Shown here one piece after another: positions 35,538 to 44,712 of a stretch of DNA of 64,000 nucleotides. The position numbers and the translations under genes were made by a program. The DNA comes from Maribacter sp. HTCC2170. Its GTDB lineage: Bacteria > Bacteroidota > Bacteroidia > Flavobacteriales > Flavobacteriaceae. Every line of letters begins with the position of its first letter. Within the stretch, counting starts at the first letter, position 1. The stretch spans positions 124,001-188,000 of the forward strand of contig NC_014472.1 of NCBI RefSeq assembly GCF_000153165.2. Direction: 5' to 3'. The notes beneath the pieces are model-generated. The model ran no database searches. It saw nothing but the letters and a program-made list of their open reading frames with translations, and had not been told where the DNA came from.

Positions 35538-36401
35538 ATGAGACAGCTTAAGATTACAAAACAGGTTACCAATAGGGAAACCGCATCTTTGGACAAGTAC
35601 TTGCAAGAAATTGGCAAAGTAGACTTGATTACTGCAGATGAAGAAGTAGAATTGGCACAACGTATCAAGGCAGGCGACCAGATCGCTCTTGAAAAACTAA
35701 CAAAGGCCAATCTTCGATTCGTAGTATCAGTTGCCAAACAGTACCAAAACCAAGGACTTACTCTGCCTGACTTAATCAATGAAGGAAACTTAGGATTGAT
35801 AAAAGCGGCACAACGTTTTGACGAAACTCGTGGATTTAAATTTATCTCGTACGCAGTATGGTGGATTCGTCAATCCATATTACAAGCATTGGCCGAACAA
35901 TCTCGTATTGTTCGTTTACCATTGAACAAAATTGGTTCTATTAATAAAATCAACAAGACTTTTGCTTTCTTAGAGCAAGCGCATGAAAGAATGCCTTCTG
36001 CTGAGGAAATTGCAAAAGAATTGGATATGACCGTTGAGGATGTTAAACAATCCTTGAAAAATTCAGGTCGTCACGTATCTATGGATGCCCCCTTAATTGC
36101 CGGTGAGGATTCTAACCTATATGATGTACTTCGTAGTGGTGAATCACCAAACCCTGATAGGGAGTTACTCCACGAATCTTTACGTACAGAAATTGAACGT
36201 GCTTTGGAAACATTGACACCAAGAGAAGCTGATGTAATTCGTTTATATTTTGGTTTAGCTGGTCAACATTCTATGACCTTAGAGGAAATTGGTGAAACTT
36301 TTGACCTGACAAGGGAAAGAGTACGTCAAATCAAGGAAAAAGCAATACGAAGATTAAAACATACTTCTCGAAGTAAGATTTTAAAGACATATCTCGGGTA
36401 A
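35538..36401 (+). CDS. rpoD: Primary sigma factor RpoD/SigA
   Basis: The 287-aa group 1-type sigma factor is the housekeeping factor of Bacteroidota, which recognises TTG/TAnnTTTG promoters. Region 1.2 is at about residues 16-48 ([16 protein letters not shown]). Region 2 is at about 52-120, with [20 protein letters not shown] and [13 protein letters not shown]. Region 3 follows, and region 4 is at about 220-287 with [14 protein letters not shown] and the helix-turn-helix [20 protein letters not shown]. Region 1.1 and the non-conserved insert of proteobacterial RpoD are absent, as usual here. It stands alone between two terminators. Confidence 0.96.
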   Translation: MRQLKITKQVTNRETASLDKYLQEIGKVDLITADEEVELAQRIKAGDQIALEKLTKANLRFVVSVAKQYQNQGLTLPDLINEGNLGLIKAAQRFDETRGFKFISYAVWWIRQSILQALAEQSRIVRLPLNKIGSINKINKTFAFLEQAHERMPSAEEIAKELDMTVEDVKQSLKNSGRHVSMDAPLIAGEDSNLYDVLRSGESPNPDRELLHESLRTEIERALETLTPREADVIRLYFGLAGQHSMTLEEIGETFDLTRERVRQIKEKAIRRLKHTSRSKILKTYLG

Positions 36402-36516
36402 ACGGGACACAAATCGAATGTTAAATATTCTTAATATTGGAAATTTGGCATATAAATTGTAATTTGTGAAGCATAACAACAGTTTATCATGACTGTTCGT
36501 TTTTTGATTGATGAAT

Positions 36517-36543
36517 AAACTCCGGCTGATTACCGGAGTTTTT
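36517..36543 (+). terminator. Terminator after rpoD
   Basis: AAACTCCGG, a 7-base loop and CCGGAGTTT end in a T-run. It lies 115 bp after the rpoD stop, so the mRNA has a long 3' end. Confidence 0.88.
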
Positions 36544-36575
36544 CATTTTATACATTTTAGGAAAGAACAAAGGGG

Positions 36576-36583
36576 TAAATTTG
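36576..36583 (+). promoter_or_regulatory. Candidate -7 element of the VF530-trmL pair
   Basis: TAAATTTG matches TAnnTTTG and ends 31 bp before the ATG at 36615. No suitable TTG is seen. Confidence 0.4.
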
Positions 36584-36614
36584 TAGTAACAAATCGTCGG
36601 CATATAGACAAATC

Positions 36615-36845
36615 ATGAATAACAAACAACCCAACAACCCATTGCACGGTATTAAACTTGCTGACATTCTTGAATATTTAGTAGACACCTATAGTTGGGA
36701 AGAACTAGCATCCAAAATCAATATCAATTGTTTCAAAAGCAATCCATCAATAAAATCGAGTCTAAAATTTTTGCGCAGAACACCTTGGGCCAGAGAAAAA
36801 GTAGAACATCTATATTTAAAATCAATTAAAAACAATGCCTCTTAA
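36615..36845 (+). CDS. VF530-family DNA-binding protein (DUF2132)
   Basis: The 76-aa protein is nearly all one domain. The signature is plain: [50 protein letters not shown] and EKVEHLYL. A Vibrio member of the family has a solved structure with a proposed DNA-binding role; the cellular function is unknown. It overlaps the start of trmL by 11 bp, so the two are translated from one message. Confidence 0.9.
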   Translation: MNNKQPNNPLHGIKLADILEYLVDTYSWEELASKININCFKSNPSIKSSLKFLRRTPWAREKVEHLYLKSIKNNAS

Positions 36846-37287
36846 TATTGTTCTTTTTGAACCTGAAATTCCCAATAACACAGGAAACATTGGTCGATTG
36901 GCTTTAGCAACTGGCTCCAATTTACATTTGGTAAAACCTTTTGGTTTTGAGCTTGATGATAAACGCTTAAAACGTGCTGGTTTAGATTACTGGCCACATA
37001 TTTCACTTTTTACCTATGAAAATATTGAAGAGTTTTATAAACAACACAACGATAAAAACCTAGTATACTTTTCAAGTCACGGAGAGAAAAATCATTGGTC
37101 CATCGATTACAAAGATGATATGTATCTAATCTTTGGAAAAGAATCCGTAGGACTACCAAAAGAAATTCTCCAAAACAATTCTGACAAACTCTACAAAATA
37201 CCTCTTTTTAGTTCAAAAATAAGAAGCCTGAATTTAGCCAACGCTGTTGGCGTAACCATTTATGAGGGACTAAGACAACTTGGATAA
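36835..37287 (+). CDS. trmL: tRNA (cytidine(34)-2'-O)-methyltransferase TrmL
   Basis: A 150-aa minimal SPOUT methyltransferase that 2'-O-methylates the wobble nucleotide of tRNA-Leu isoacceptors. The knot motifs are [33 protein letters not shown] and [19 protein letters not shown]. It has no N-terminal RNA-binding extension, as in Escherichia coli TrmL (YibK). It overlaps the preceding VF530 gene by 11 bp, which suggests translational coupling. Confidence 0.92.
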   Translation: MPLNIVLFEPEIPNNTGNIGRLALATGSNLHLVKPFGFELDDKRLKRAGLDYWPHISLFTYENIEEFYKQHNDKNLVYFSSHGEKNHWSIDYKDDMYLIFGKESVGLPKEILQNNSDKLYKIPLFSSKIRSLNLANAVGVTIYEGLRQLG

Positions 37288-37303
37288 TGCCAATTACTAA
37301 AAC

Positions 37304-38272
37304 TTAATCCAATTCATAATAAAAAGCATTTCGCAATACTTCCAAACTTTTGGGCACTGCAATGTTAGGGTCTTCCTTGCCTTCAAATTCTAAAGAGATA
37401 TACCCCCTATAATTATGTGCCCGCATCATCTCCCCAATTTTCGGGTAATCAATATCCAAGGTATACCATTTTCCTCCACCGTAATAAGTTTTAGCCTGAA
37501 CCAAAAATGTTTGCGGTGCCAACATCTTCATTTGTTCTTCTCTATTCTCTAAAAAATTTCCAGTGTCCAACGTAACCTGAAGCCATCGATTATCTATGGT
37601 ATCAACAATTCTTTTTACCCCTTCCGCAGTACGACCTAATCCCCAATGATTTTCCAAACCTAACACTACACCACATTTTTCTGCAACGGGCAAACATTTT
37701 TCTATCGAATCAATAACCCATTTATATCCATCCTCGTCCGTATATCCTTCAATCGTTGGCTCAATTCCTTTATTTGCCATTAAAGAGTCGAAGGACTCGG
37801 ATGTACCCCATCGACCAGTATTCAATCGCATGGTAGGAATTCCGAGTTTATAAGCAAGTTCTATTTGGTGAATGGTCTTAGTTATATTCTCATCCCTGTA
37901 TGCTTTATCTGGATTCAAATAACCTTGATGTGTTGAAAAACCCATTAAATCCAAGCCTGCATGAAACGCTCTTTTCTTTAATTTTTGTAAATATCCATTT
38001 TCTTCTGATGACATTTGAACCAACAAAAGTTCAATCCCATCAAATCCCATAGCAGCCGCTTTATCTATGCAAAGTTCCATGGGTACATTCTCTTTTGGAC
38101 CTTCAAATTGCCAAAATGAGTATGAAGAAACCCCTATTGGATTATGTTTTATTTTTTTTAAAGGTTTTACCGAATTGTCAAACAAATTCGAATCATCTTT
38201 CAACGTGTTCCCCATAGCTACTGAACCTATACTTAGGGCTGCAGCACCATTAATAAATTTACGCCTATCCAT
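37304..38272 (-). CDS. Exported sugar phosphate isomerase/epimerase-like TIM barrel
   Basis: The 322-aa protein belongs to the xylose-isomerase-like TIM-barrel superfamily (AP endonuclease 2 fold). Its N-terminus MDRRKFINGAAALSIGS is a Tat-like leader, so export is likely. Metal-ligand-type segments include GFDGIELLLVQ, IPTMRLNTG, GVVLGLENHWG, LQVTLDTGNF and YISLEFEG, with the Glu/Asp/His ligands of the fold present. The substrate is unknown, probably a sugar or sugar acid. It is divergent from the heme-binding propeller gene with 138 bp between starts; both may belong to one carbohydrate-use locus. Confidence 0.82.
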   Translation of the reverse strand: MDRRKFINGAAALSIGSVAMGNTLKDDSNLFDNSVKPLKKIKHNPIGVSSYSFWQFEGPKENVPMELCIDKAAAMGFDGIELLLVQMSSEENGYLQKLKKRAFHAGLDLMGFSTHQGYLNPDKAYRDENITKTIHQIELAYKLGIPTMRLNTGRWGTSESFDSLMANKGIEPTIEGYTDEDGYKWVIDSIEKCLPVAEKCGVVLGLENHWGLGRTAEGVKRIVDTIDNRWLQVTLDTGNFLENREEQMKMLAPQTFLVQAKTYYGGGKWYTLDIDYPKIGEMMRAHNYRGYISLEFEGKEDPNIAVPKSLEVLRNAFYYELD

Positions 38273-38410
38273 ACTATAATATTTATACTAAAGATACGCA
38301 ATTACTAACTCATAAAAATCCTTGAAATGATTTTATAAATGCTTAATTTTCAAATGCATCAACCATTTTTTTCAATTGCTTATCTTTATAGCTAAACCAT
38401 ATTCTTTAAG

Positions 38411-41041
38411 ATGAAAATAACCAAGATTGCGTTTATTCTGCTGACTTTACTTTCTTTTGGATGTAATACAGAAAAACCAAAGGACCTAACTGAAAAACCA
38501 ATAGAATTTAAGCTTCCGGCTAACTTTGAGCTAGAAGAATTATACAGACCCAGTGAACATGAACAAGGTTCTTGGGTGGCAATGGCAAAAGGTCCAAATA
38601 ATACTATTTACTCCTGTGATCAATACGGTAAAATATATCATTTTGAAACACCGGAAATTGGAAAAACCATTAAAGAAGAGGATGTGCACCCCCTCAATCT
38701 AGAAATAGGGGAAGCACATGGCCTTCTATGGTCCCATAACAGTTTGTATGTCGCGGTAAATAAACAATGGAAAGATGATGTCCCTGATAATGAAGAAAAT
38801 GGAAGTGGCGTATACCGAATTACCGATACTGACAATAATGGAGAATTGGATAAGGTTGAGATGTTGTTAAAACTTAATGGCGCAGGAGAGCATGGGCCAC
38901 ATAGTTTTGTACCCTCGCCAGACGGCAAAGAAATCTATTTTATCGCTGGGAACCATACCTCAGTTCCAGAGCAACTCAAAAAAGGTAGTAGACTTCCGAC
39001 CAATTGGGGTGAAGACAATCTATTTACCCCATATTTGGATGCACGTGGTCATGCCAACGATGTCAAAGCTCCAGGAGGGTGGATAGCCAAATTCAATCCT
39101 GATGGAACAGATTGGCAAATTGTCTCTGCTGGATATAGAAATGCCTTTGATATTGGTTTTAATAAAGACGGAGAATTATTTGCATATGATGCCGATATGG
39201 AATGGGACATAGGAATGCCTTGGTATCGTCCTACTCGAATCTGTCATGTAACAAGCGGAAGTGAATATGGATGGAGAACGGGTTCAGGTAAATGGCCTGA
39301 ATATTATGGTGACGGCCTTCCGGCAGTTCATAATTTGGAGCAAGGTTCACCAACAGCCGTGCTTTCAGGAACAAAGCTAAACTTTCCGTCTAAATACAGG
39401 AATGGGCTCTTACTTATGGATTGGAGTTTTGGCACGATTTATTTTGCAGATCTAAAACCCAAAGGCAGTAGTTACACCGCCGAAAGAACCGAGTTCCTTT
39501 CTGGCACTCCACTACCATTGACTGATATGATTGCGGGAGGTGACGGTAATCTCTATTTTGCAACTGGAGGTCGAAGAATAAATTCCCATTTATTCAGACT
39601 TCGCTATACGGGTCCTGAGGATTCACAAGATGAAATTGCCAGTGATTCCAAAACCAAAGAACTAAGAAATCTTAGACAGAGTCTTGAAAAATTCCATGAC
39701 CAACCTTCTAAAGACGTCATTCCACTTGCATGGAAGAATTTAGATAATGATGACAGATTTGTGCGATATGCCGCAAGAATTGCTTTGGAGCACCAACCTG
39801 TAGACCTTTGGATAAATAGGTTTATGATTGAAAAAGAATCCAAAAAAATTATAGAAGCCAGTATCGGTTTGGCAAGACAAGGTGATGCAGCTTTACAATC
39901 GAAAATATTAGATAAATTAAACCGTATACCCTTAGAAACACAGTTGGCACAACAACAGCTCAACATGCTTAGAGCCTACGAACTCCTTTTTATTAGGACG
40001 GGAACACCAAGTGAACAAGACAGGCTAGCAACAAGCAAAAAGTTGAATTCCTATTTTCCCCACGCCAATAATGCCATGAATCGAGAATTGGGTCAACTAT
40101 TATTATACTTAAAGGCAGACGGAGTTGTTGAAGGTCTGGTACAGCTACTTGAAAAGCACACCAAAGAAAAAACAACACTCACAAAGGAATTTTTATCCGA
40201 AGAAACCACGCTTAGAAGCGAACAATATGGACCATTAATTCGTGAAATTCTTGCTAAAATGCCCCCAAGTGAATCCATATATTATGGAGTTTTACTTAGT
40301 CATGCTGAAACTGGATGGACAAAGAAGGCTAGAGAGAAATACTTTCAATGGTTCTACGATGTTTTTAATGCGCAAGGTGGGTTAAGTTTTAAGCCCGGTA
40401 TGGAGAATATTCGTTTAGCGGCCATGCAACATGTCCCAGAAAAAGAAAAAGAATATTTTCAAGAACTATCCGGAGTTTACTCGCCGTCGACAGCCATAGC
40501 AAATTTGCCTATGCCTGCTGGTCCTTCCAATCAATTAACTGCAACTGAAATGAGGCGAGCCGCTTGGGGAAAAGAACTCGCTGATTATAAAACAGATTTT
40601 GACAAAGGGGAACTTGCATATAAAACCGCGACATGCATCTTGTGCCATAGAGTTCGAGGTGAAGGTGGTGCAGCGGGTCCCGATTTGACCCAAATCTCAG
40701 ATAAATTTAGTAGAGGTGACCTTTTATTTGCCATTTATAGTCCAAATGATGCGATATCTGATCAATATGCAAATACCCTGTTTCATATGAAAGATGGAAA
40801 AAAGTTTTCGGGAAGAATCAAATCTGAAAATGAAGCAACAATCACTTTAATGCCTAATCCTTTTAATGAAAATTATACAATAGAGGTTGAAAAATCAAAT
40901 GTAGAAAAAAGAGAATTATCTCCTTTATCACCAATGCCTCCTGGGTTACTCAATCGATTAAATCCAAAGGAGGTAAGGGATCTTTTTGTTTATCTAGAGG
41001 CAGGTGGCGACCCTAACCACAAAGTTTACAAAGATGATTAA
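38411..41041 (+). CDS. Beta-propeller dehydrogenase-like lipoprotein with C-terminal cytochrome c domain
   Basis: The 876-aa lipoprotein (lipobox LSFG-C18) starts with a soluble-glucose-dehydrogenase-like beta-propeller (about residues 35-400). It includes NPDGTDWQIVSAGYRNAFDI, GFNKDGELFAYDADMEWD and GGDGNLYFATGGRRI. A helical region that may hold HEAT-like repeats follows (about 410-690), then a c-type cytochrome: C742-x2-C745-H746 with a likely distal Met in SPMPPGLLNRL. This is the layout of the large PVC-type/Bacteroidota heme-binding-domain proteins. Substrate oxidation with electron transfer to the heme is probable; the substrate is unknown. It overlaps the following gene by ATGATTAA. 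Confidence 0.85.
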   Translation: MKITKIAFILLTLLSFGCNTEKPKDLTEKPIEFKLPANFELEELYRPSEHEQGSWVAMAKGPNNTIYSCDQYGKIYHFETPEIGKTIKEEDVHPLNLEIGEAHGLLWSHNSLYVAVNKQWKDDVPDNEENGSGVYRITDTDNNGELDKVEMLLKLNGAGEHGPHSFVPSPDGKEIYFIAGNHTSVPEQLKKGSRLPTNWGEDNLFTPYLDARGHANDVKAPGGWIAKFNPDGTDWQIVSAGYRNAFDIGFNKDGELFAYDADMEWDIGMPWYRPTRICHVTSGSEYGWRTGSGKWPEYYGDGLPAVHNLEQGSPTAVLSGTKLNFPSKYRNGLLLMDWSFGTIYFADLKPKGSSYTAERTEFLSGTPLPLTDMIAGGDGNLYFATGGRRINSHLFRLRYTGPEDSQDEIASDSKTKELRNLRQSLEKFHDQPSKDVIPLAWKNLDNDDRFVRYAARIALEHQPVDLWINRFMIEKESKKIIEASIGLARQGDAALQSKILDKLNRIPLETQLAQQQLNMLRAYELLFIRTGTPSEQDRLATSKKLNSYFPHANNAMNRELGQLLLYLKADGVVEGLVQLLEKHTKEKTTLTKEFLSEETTLRSEQYGPLIREILAKMPPSESIYYGVLLSHAETGWTKKAREKYFQWFYDVFNAQGGLSFKPGMENIRLAAMQHVPEKEKEYFQELSGVYSPSTAIANLPMPAGPSNQLTATEMRRAAWGKELADYKTDFDKGELAYKTATCILCHRVRGEGGAAGPDLTQISDKFSRGDLLFAIYSPNDAISDQYANTLFHMKDGKKFSGRIKSENEATITLMPNPFNENYTIEVEKSNVEKRELSPLSPMPPGLLNRLNPKEVRDLFVYLEAGGDPNHKVYKDD

Positions 41042-41966
41042 TTTAAAAAATGCCGTATTCATCTTTTTGCTGGTAATTGTTGGATGTAAAGAAACCAAAA
41101 AGGAAGTTTTAGTTGAGAAAACACCTCAGAAGTTCATCACCCCTTTAGCTAAAGAAATCATCATCCCAGAACCATGGGGACAAATGTCGGAACTATTTGA
41201 AAAGGCCAAGAAAGATTTTGAAAATGACCCTGACAACCTAGAGAATATAATTTGGTATGGCCGAAGAGCCGCATATATAGGTCAATATGAAAAAGCGATA
41301 GATATTTATTCAGATGGAATTGAAAAATACCCTTCTGAATCCAGACTTTATAGGCACAGAGGGCATCGTTTAATTTCGTTAAGAAAGTACAATATGGCCA
41401 TCAATGACCTAAAAAAAGCCAGTGAACTTATTGAGGATAAAGAAAACGAAATGGAAGCAGACGGAATACCAAATGCCCTCAATACCCCTGTTAGCTCAAA
41501 ACACGGTAACATTTGGTATCATCTTGGTTTAGCTTATTACCTAATTCATGATTATGAAAATGCCTATGCTGCATATTTAAAATGTAGACAATCTGGAAAT
41601 AATGCCGATAATATTGTTTCCAGTACGCATTGGCTATATATGATTCAACAAAGAATGGGTAACCCCGACAAGGCCAAAGAAATGCTTGAGCCCATTTCGG
41701 CAGACGCAAATATCATCGAAAATCAAGGCTATCATGACCTATGTAAATTTTACAAGGGCATTATTCCCATAGACTCTTTGATGAATACCGAAAAAGGAAA
41801 TCCGTCTTCAGATGCCGTTTTTTATGGTTTGGCCAATTGGCATTTCTATAATAACGATAAGCCCAAAGCCCATAAAATGATGCTGGAAATGATGGAAAGC
41901 AAAGCATGGAGTTCTTTTGGATACTTAGCTGCTGAAAGCGATATTATAGAATATTTCAATGATTAA
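41034..41966 (+). CDS. TPR-repeat lipoprotein
   Basis: A 310-aa lipoprotein (lipobox VIVG-C18 from the ATG at 41034). Two or three tetratricopeptide repeats are visible in the middle: WYGRRAAYIGQYEKAIDIYSDG, SRLYRHRGHRLISLRKYNMA and WYHLGLAYYLIHDYENAYAAY. TPR domains bind proteins, so it may hold together the oxidase and hydrolase encoded on either side. The start overlaps the stop of the cytochrome gene by 8 bp, and its own stop overlaps the next start by the identical 8 bases, so the three proteins are probably made in fixed ratio. Confidence 0.8.
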   Translation: MINLKNAVFIFLLVIVGCKETKKEVLVEKTPQKFITPLAKEIIIPEPWGQMSELFEKAKKDFENDPDNLENIIWYGRRAAYIGQYEKAIDIYSDGIEKYPSESRLYRHRGHRLISLRKYNMAINDLKKASELIEDKENEMEADGIPNALNTPVSSKHGNIWYHLGLAYYLIHDYENAYAAYLKCRQSGNNADNIVSSTHWLYMIQQRMGNPDKAKEMLEPISADANIIENQGYHDLCKFYKGIIPIDSLMNTEKGNPSSDAVFYGLANWHFYNNDKPKAHKMMLEMMESKAWSSFGYLAAESDIIEYFND

Positions 41967-42909
41967 CAGCATTTTCTTTATGGCAAAGAAATCATTTATT
42001 GGATTCATTTTGTTTTTTGTCCTATTTCAGGTTAAATCACAGGAAACCATAAAAATCCCTGAAAAGGCAAACAAGATTCTTTTTCTTGGAAACAGTATCA
42101 CCTACTCAGGACAGTATATCTCTTATATTGAGACATATTTGACATTAAAGTACCCAGAAAAAAAATTAGAATTCATAAATGTTGGTTTACCTAGCGAAAC
42201 AGTTTCCGGGCTATCCGAACACAATCACGCACAAGGCAAATTTCCTCGACCAGATTTAAAAGAACGATTACACAGAGTTCTTTCAAAAGCGAAACCTGAT
42301 TTTGTATTTGCAAATTACGGCATCAACGATGGTATTTATCTACCATTTGATAATGAACGCTTTAAAAAATTTAAAGATGGTATTCTATGGATGCATAACG
42401 AAGTTGCAAAGTCCGGGGCAGAGATTGTTCACCTAACTCCTCCGGTATACGATGGTCCAAATACTGCAGTTTATGATAATGTAATGGACATTTATTCCCA
42501 TTGGTTATTGAGCAAGAGATACACCGATGAATGGAAGATTATTGACATCCATTCCCCAATGAAGGGGCAATTACAAAAAGAGCGAGTACAAAATCCAAAA
42601 TTCACTTTTGCACCTGACGGGGTTCACCCAAATAAGGAAGGGCATTGGGTAATGGCCCAACAAGTGCTTTTAAGTTTAGGCGAAAACACTTCCGCCCAAT
42701 TCAATAGCATAGAAGAGGCCATCACAGAATTTGAAAATGGCAAAAAGGCATTGGAACTTATTGAAAAAAGGCAGGCAATCAATAAAGATGCTTGGCTTTC
42801 GGCTATTGGACATGAGCGTACTGGTATGACTGAGGGTATGTCACTTAAAGAAGCCCAACTGAAATCCAAGAAGTTGAAAAAACAACTTACGATGTTATTG
42901 AATCAATAA
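41959..42909 (+). CDS. SGNH/GDSL-family hydrolase, secreted
   Basis: The 316-aa esterase-like protein has a signal peptide (hydrophobic residues about 12-25, cut near VKSQ). SGNH blocks are visible: the nucleophile Ser in LFLGNSITYSG, Gly in NVGLPSETVSG, Asn in ANYGINDGIY, and Asp-x2-His in PDGVHPNKEG. Such enzymes often remove acetyl or other ester groups from polysaccharides. The start is either the ATG at 41959, overlapping the TPR gene, or 41980, which gives a more typical signal peptide (MAKKSFIGF). It ends the oxidase-TPR-esterase set. Confidence 0.85.
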   Translation: MINSIFFMAKKSFIGFILFFVLFQVKSQETIKIPEKANKILFLGNSITYSGQYISYIETYLTLKYPEKKLEFINVGLPSETVSGLSEHNHAQGKFPRPDLKERLHRVLSKAKPDFVFANYGINDGIYLPFDNERFKKFKDGILWMHNEVAKSGAEIVHLTPPVYDGPNTAVYDNVMDIYSHWLLSKRYTDEWKIIDIHSPMKGQLQKERVQNPKFTFAPDGVHPNKEGHWVMAQQVLLSLGENTSAQFNSIEEAITEFENGKKALELIEKRQAINKDAWLSAIGHERTGMTEGMSLKEAQLKSKKLKKQLTMLLNQ

Positions 42910-42971
42910 AAATTCACTTTTCGAATTACTTTCATAATTCATTTTCATTCTTATAACTTTAGTCATTTCAC

Positions 42972-42979
42972 TACCTTTG
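42972..42979 (+). promoter_or_regulatory. Candidate -7 element of rpe
   Basis: TACCTTTG matches TAnnTTTG and ends 25 bp before the rpe ATG at 43005. The -33 region has no TTG. Confidence 0.45.
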
Positions 42980-43004
42980 CTTTTAAATATATACCATCAA
43001 TAGA

Positions 43005-43664
43005 ATGAGCAAAACAAAAATAGCCCCCTCTTTATTAGCAGCGGATTTCGGTAACTTACAGCGAGATGTAGAAATGGTAAACAACAGTGAGGCAGATTGG
43101 CATCATATTGATATTATGGATGGCGTTTTTGTTCCAAATATATCCTACGGAATGCCTGTTTTAAAGGCAATTCAAAAACATGCTAACAAACCACTGGATG
43201 TTCATTTAATGATTGTTGACCCCGATCGTTATATCAAAACTTTTGCCGATTTGGGGGCCAGTGTATTAAGCGTACACTATGAAGCATGTAATCATTTACA
43301 TCGCTCGTTGCAAGCTATAAAGGCCGAAGGTATGAAAGCAGGTGTTGCCATTAATCCACATACAAGTATCAATTTATTGGAAGAAACGATCAATGATATT
43401 GATGTTGTTTGTCTTATGAGTGTGAACCCTGGATTTGGTGGTCAATCCTTTATTGAAAATACATATGAAAAGGTAAAAGCACTAAAAGCTTTAATCAATA
43501 AAAAAGGCGCAAATACGCTCATTGAAATTGATGGGGGTGTTACATCTAAAAATGCCAAATCTTTGGTTGAAGCAGGCGCCGATGTTTTAGTAGCTGGTAG
43601 CTTTGTTTTTAAAAGCGATAATCCTACAGAAACCATTAAGGAATTAAAAGAGATTGCTGAATAA
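43005..43664 (+). CDS. rpe: Ribulose-phosphate 3-epimerase
   Basis: The 219-aa TIM-barrel enzyme interconverts ribulose-5-phosphate and xylulose-5-phosphate in the pentose phosphate pathway. Motifs are complete: APSLLAADFGNL, DWHHIDIMDGVFVPN with metal-binding His and Asp, DVHLMIVDPDRYI, CLMSVNPGFGGQSFI, LIEIDGGVTSKN and GADVLVAGSFVF. The last base of its stop codon is the first base of the ypdA start, so the two genes overlap by 1 bp. Confidence 0.97.
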   Translation: MSKTKIAPSLLAADFGNLQRDVEMVNNSEADWHHIDIMDGVFVPNISYGMPVLKAIQKHANKPLDVHLMIVDPDRYIKTFADLGASVLSVHYEACNHLHRSLQAIKAEGMKAGVAINPHTSINLLEETINDIDVVCLMSVNPGFGGQSFIENTYEKVKALKALINKKGANTLIEIDGGVTSKNAKSLVEAGADVLVAGSFVFKSDNPTETIKELKEIAE

Positions 43665-44632
43665 TGAACAAGCTTGATATAGTAATTGTCGGAGGAGGAC
43701 CAATAGGTATTGCCTGTGGCTTGGAAGCTCAAAAAAATGGACTCAGCTACATTATTATTGAAAAAGGACCTATTGTAAACTCTCTCTTCAACTATCCTAT
43801 AAATATGCAGTTTTTCTCCTCTTCAGATTTGTTGGAGATAGATAATATTCCTTTTATCAGTAATGAAGCAAAGCCTAAAAGAAATGAGGCATTAGAGTAT
43901 TATCGCAGAATTGTTACCAGCAATGCATTGAAAATAAATCTTTTTGAGACCGTTGACAATGTAAATAAAATTGATGAAGGTTTTGAAGTGATTACAGATA
44001 AACAAGAATATATAGGAACCAATGTGATCATTGCCACAGGATTCTATGACATTCCAAATTTATTGGATATCCCTGGGGAAGATTTAGCCAAAGTTTCGCA
44101 TTATTATAAAGACTCCCATTTTTATGCCAGTCAAAAATTGGCTGTTATAGGAGCAAGTAATTCAGCTATTGATGCTGCTCTTGAATGTTATCGCAAAGGT
44201 GCCGAGGTCACCTTAATAATTAGAGAACCAGAAGTAGGCAGGCGTGTAAAATACTGGGTACGACCCGACATCATCAATAGGATTGAAGAAGGGAGTATCA
44301 AGGCATTGTTCGATGCAAATGTCAAAGAAATATACCCTAACAAGATACTTGTTGAAACAAAAAAAGGAAACATTGAAATAAAAAATGATTTTGTACTGGC
44401 GCTGACTGGATATAGACCTAATTTTGCATTTCTTGAAAAATTGGGAATAGAGCTTTCAGATGATGAAAAGAGACTCCCACAATACAATAAAGAAACAATG
44501 GAAACCAATATCGATGGCCTCTTTTTAGCAGGTGTCATCTGTGGAGGTATGGAAACCCACAAATGGTTTATTGAAAATTCACGTATTCATGCTCCCATGA
44601 TTATTGCCAGCATTTTGCAAAAACAGAACTAA
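43664..44632 (+). CDS. ypdA: YpdA-type putative bacillithiol disulfide reductase
   Basis: The 322-aa FAD/NAD(P)H flavoprotein of the thioredoxin-reductase-like superfamily lacks the CxxC redox pair of TrxB. The FAD motif is DIVIVGGGPIGIACG at the N-terminus, and the NAD(P)H motif is LAVIGASNSAIDAALEC near residue 170. The tail has DGLFLAGVICGGMETHKWFIE, characteristic of YpdA. YpdA reduces bacillithiol disulfide in Firmicutes, and bacillithiol synthesis also occurs in some Bacteroidota. It is coupled to rpe by a 1-bp overlap; pentose-phosphate NADPH as the electron source would make sense but is inference. Confidence 0.88.
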   Translation: MNKLDIVIVGGGPIGIACGLEAQKNGLSYIIIEKGPIVNSLFNYPINMQFFSSSDLLEIDNIPFISNEAKPKRNEALEYYRRIVTSNALKINLFETVDNVNKIDEGFEVITDKQEYIGTNVIIATGFYDIPNLLDIPGEDLAKVSHYYKDSHFYASQKLAVIGASNSAIDAALECYRKGAEVTLIIREPEVGRRVKYWVRPDIINRIEEGSIKALFDANVKEIYPNKILVETKKGNIEIKNDFVLALTGYRPNFAFLEKLGIELSDDEKRLPQYNKETMETNIDGLFLAGVICGGMETHKWFIENSRIHAPMIIASILQKQN

Positions 44633-44656
44633 GTTTTTGATATTTTAATTTTGATA

Positions 44657-44666
44657 CTATTTTATC
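44657..44666 (+). promoter_or_regulatory. Possible operator motif upstream of the AraC gene
   Basis: CTATTTTATC resembles the repeated CTRTWTTATAT motif found upstream of the PEP-hydrolase and Tm-1/flavodoxin genes. It lies 47 bp before the regulator's ATG, so it may be an autoregulatory site. The AT-rich context makes chance matches likely. Confidence 0.25.
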
Positions 44667-44712
44667 TTAGTTTCAGTATATTATCACCCCAGAACCATAG
44701 AGAAGTGTCAAA

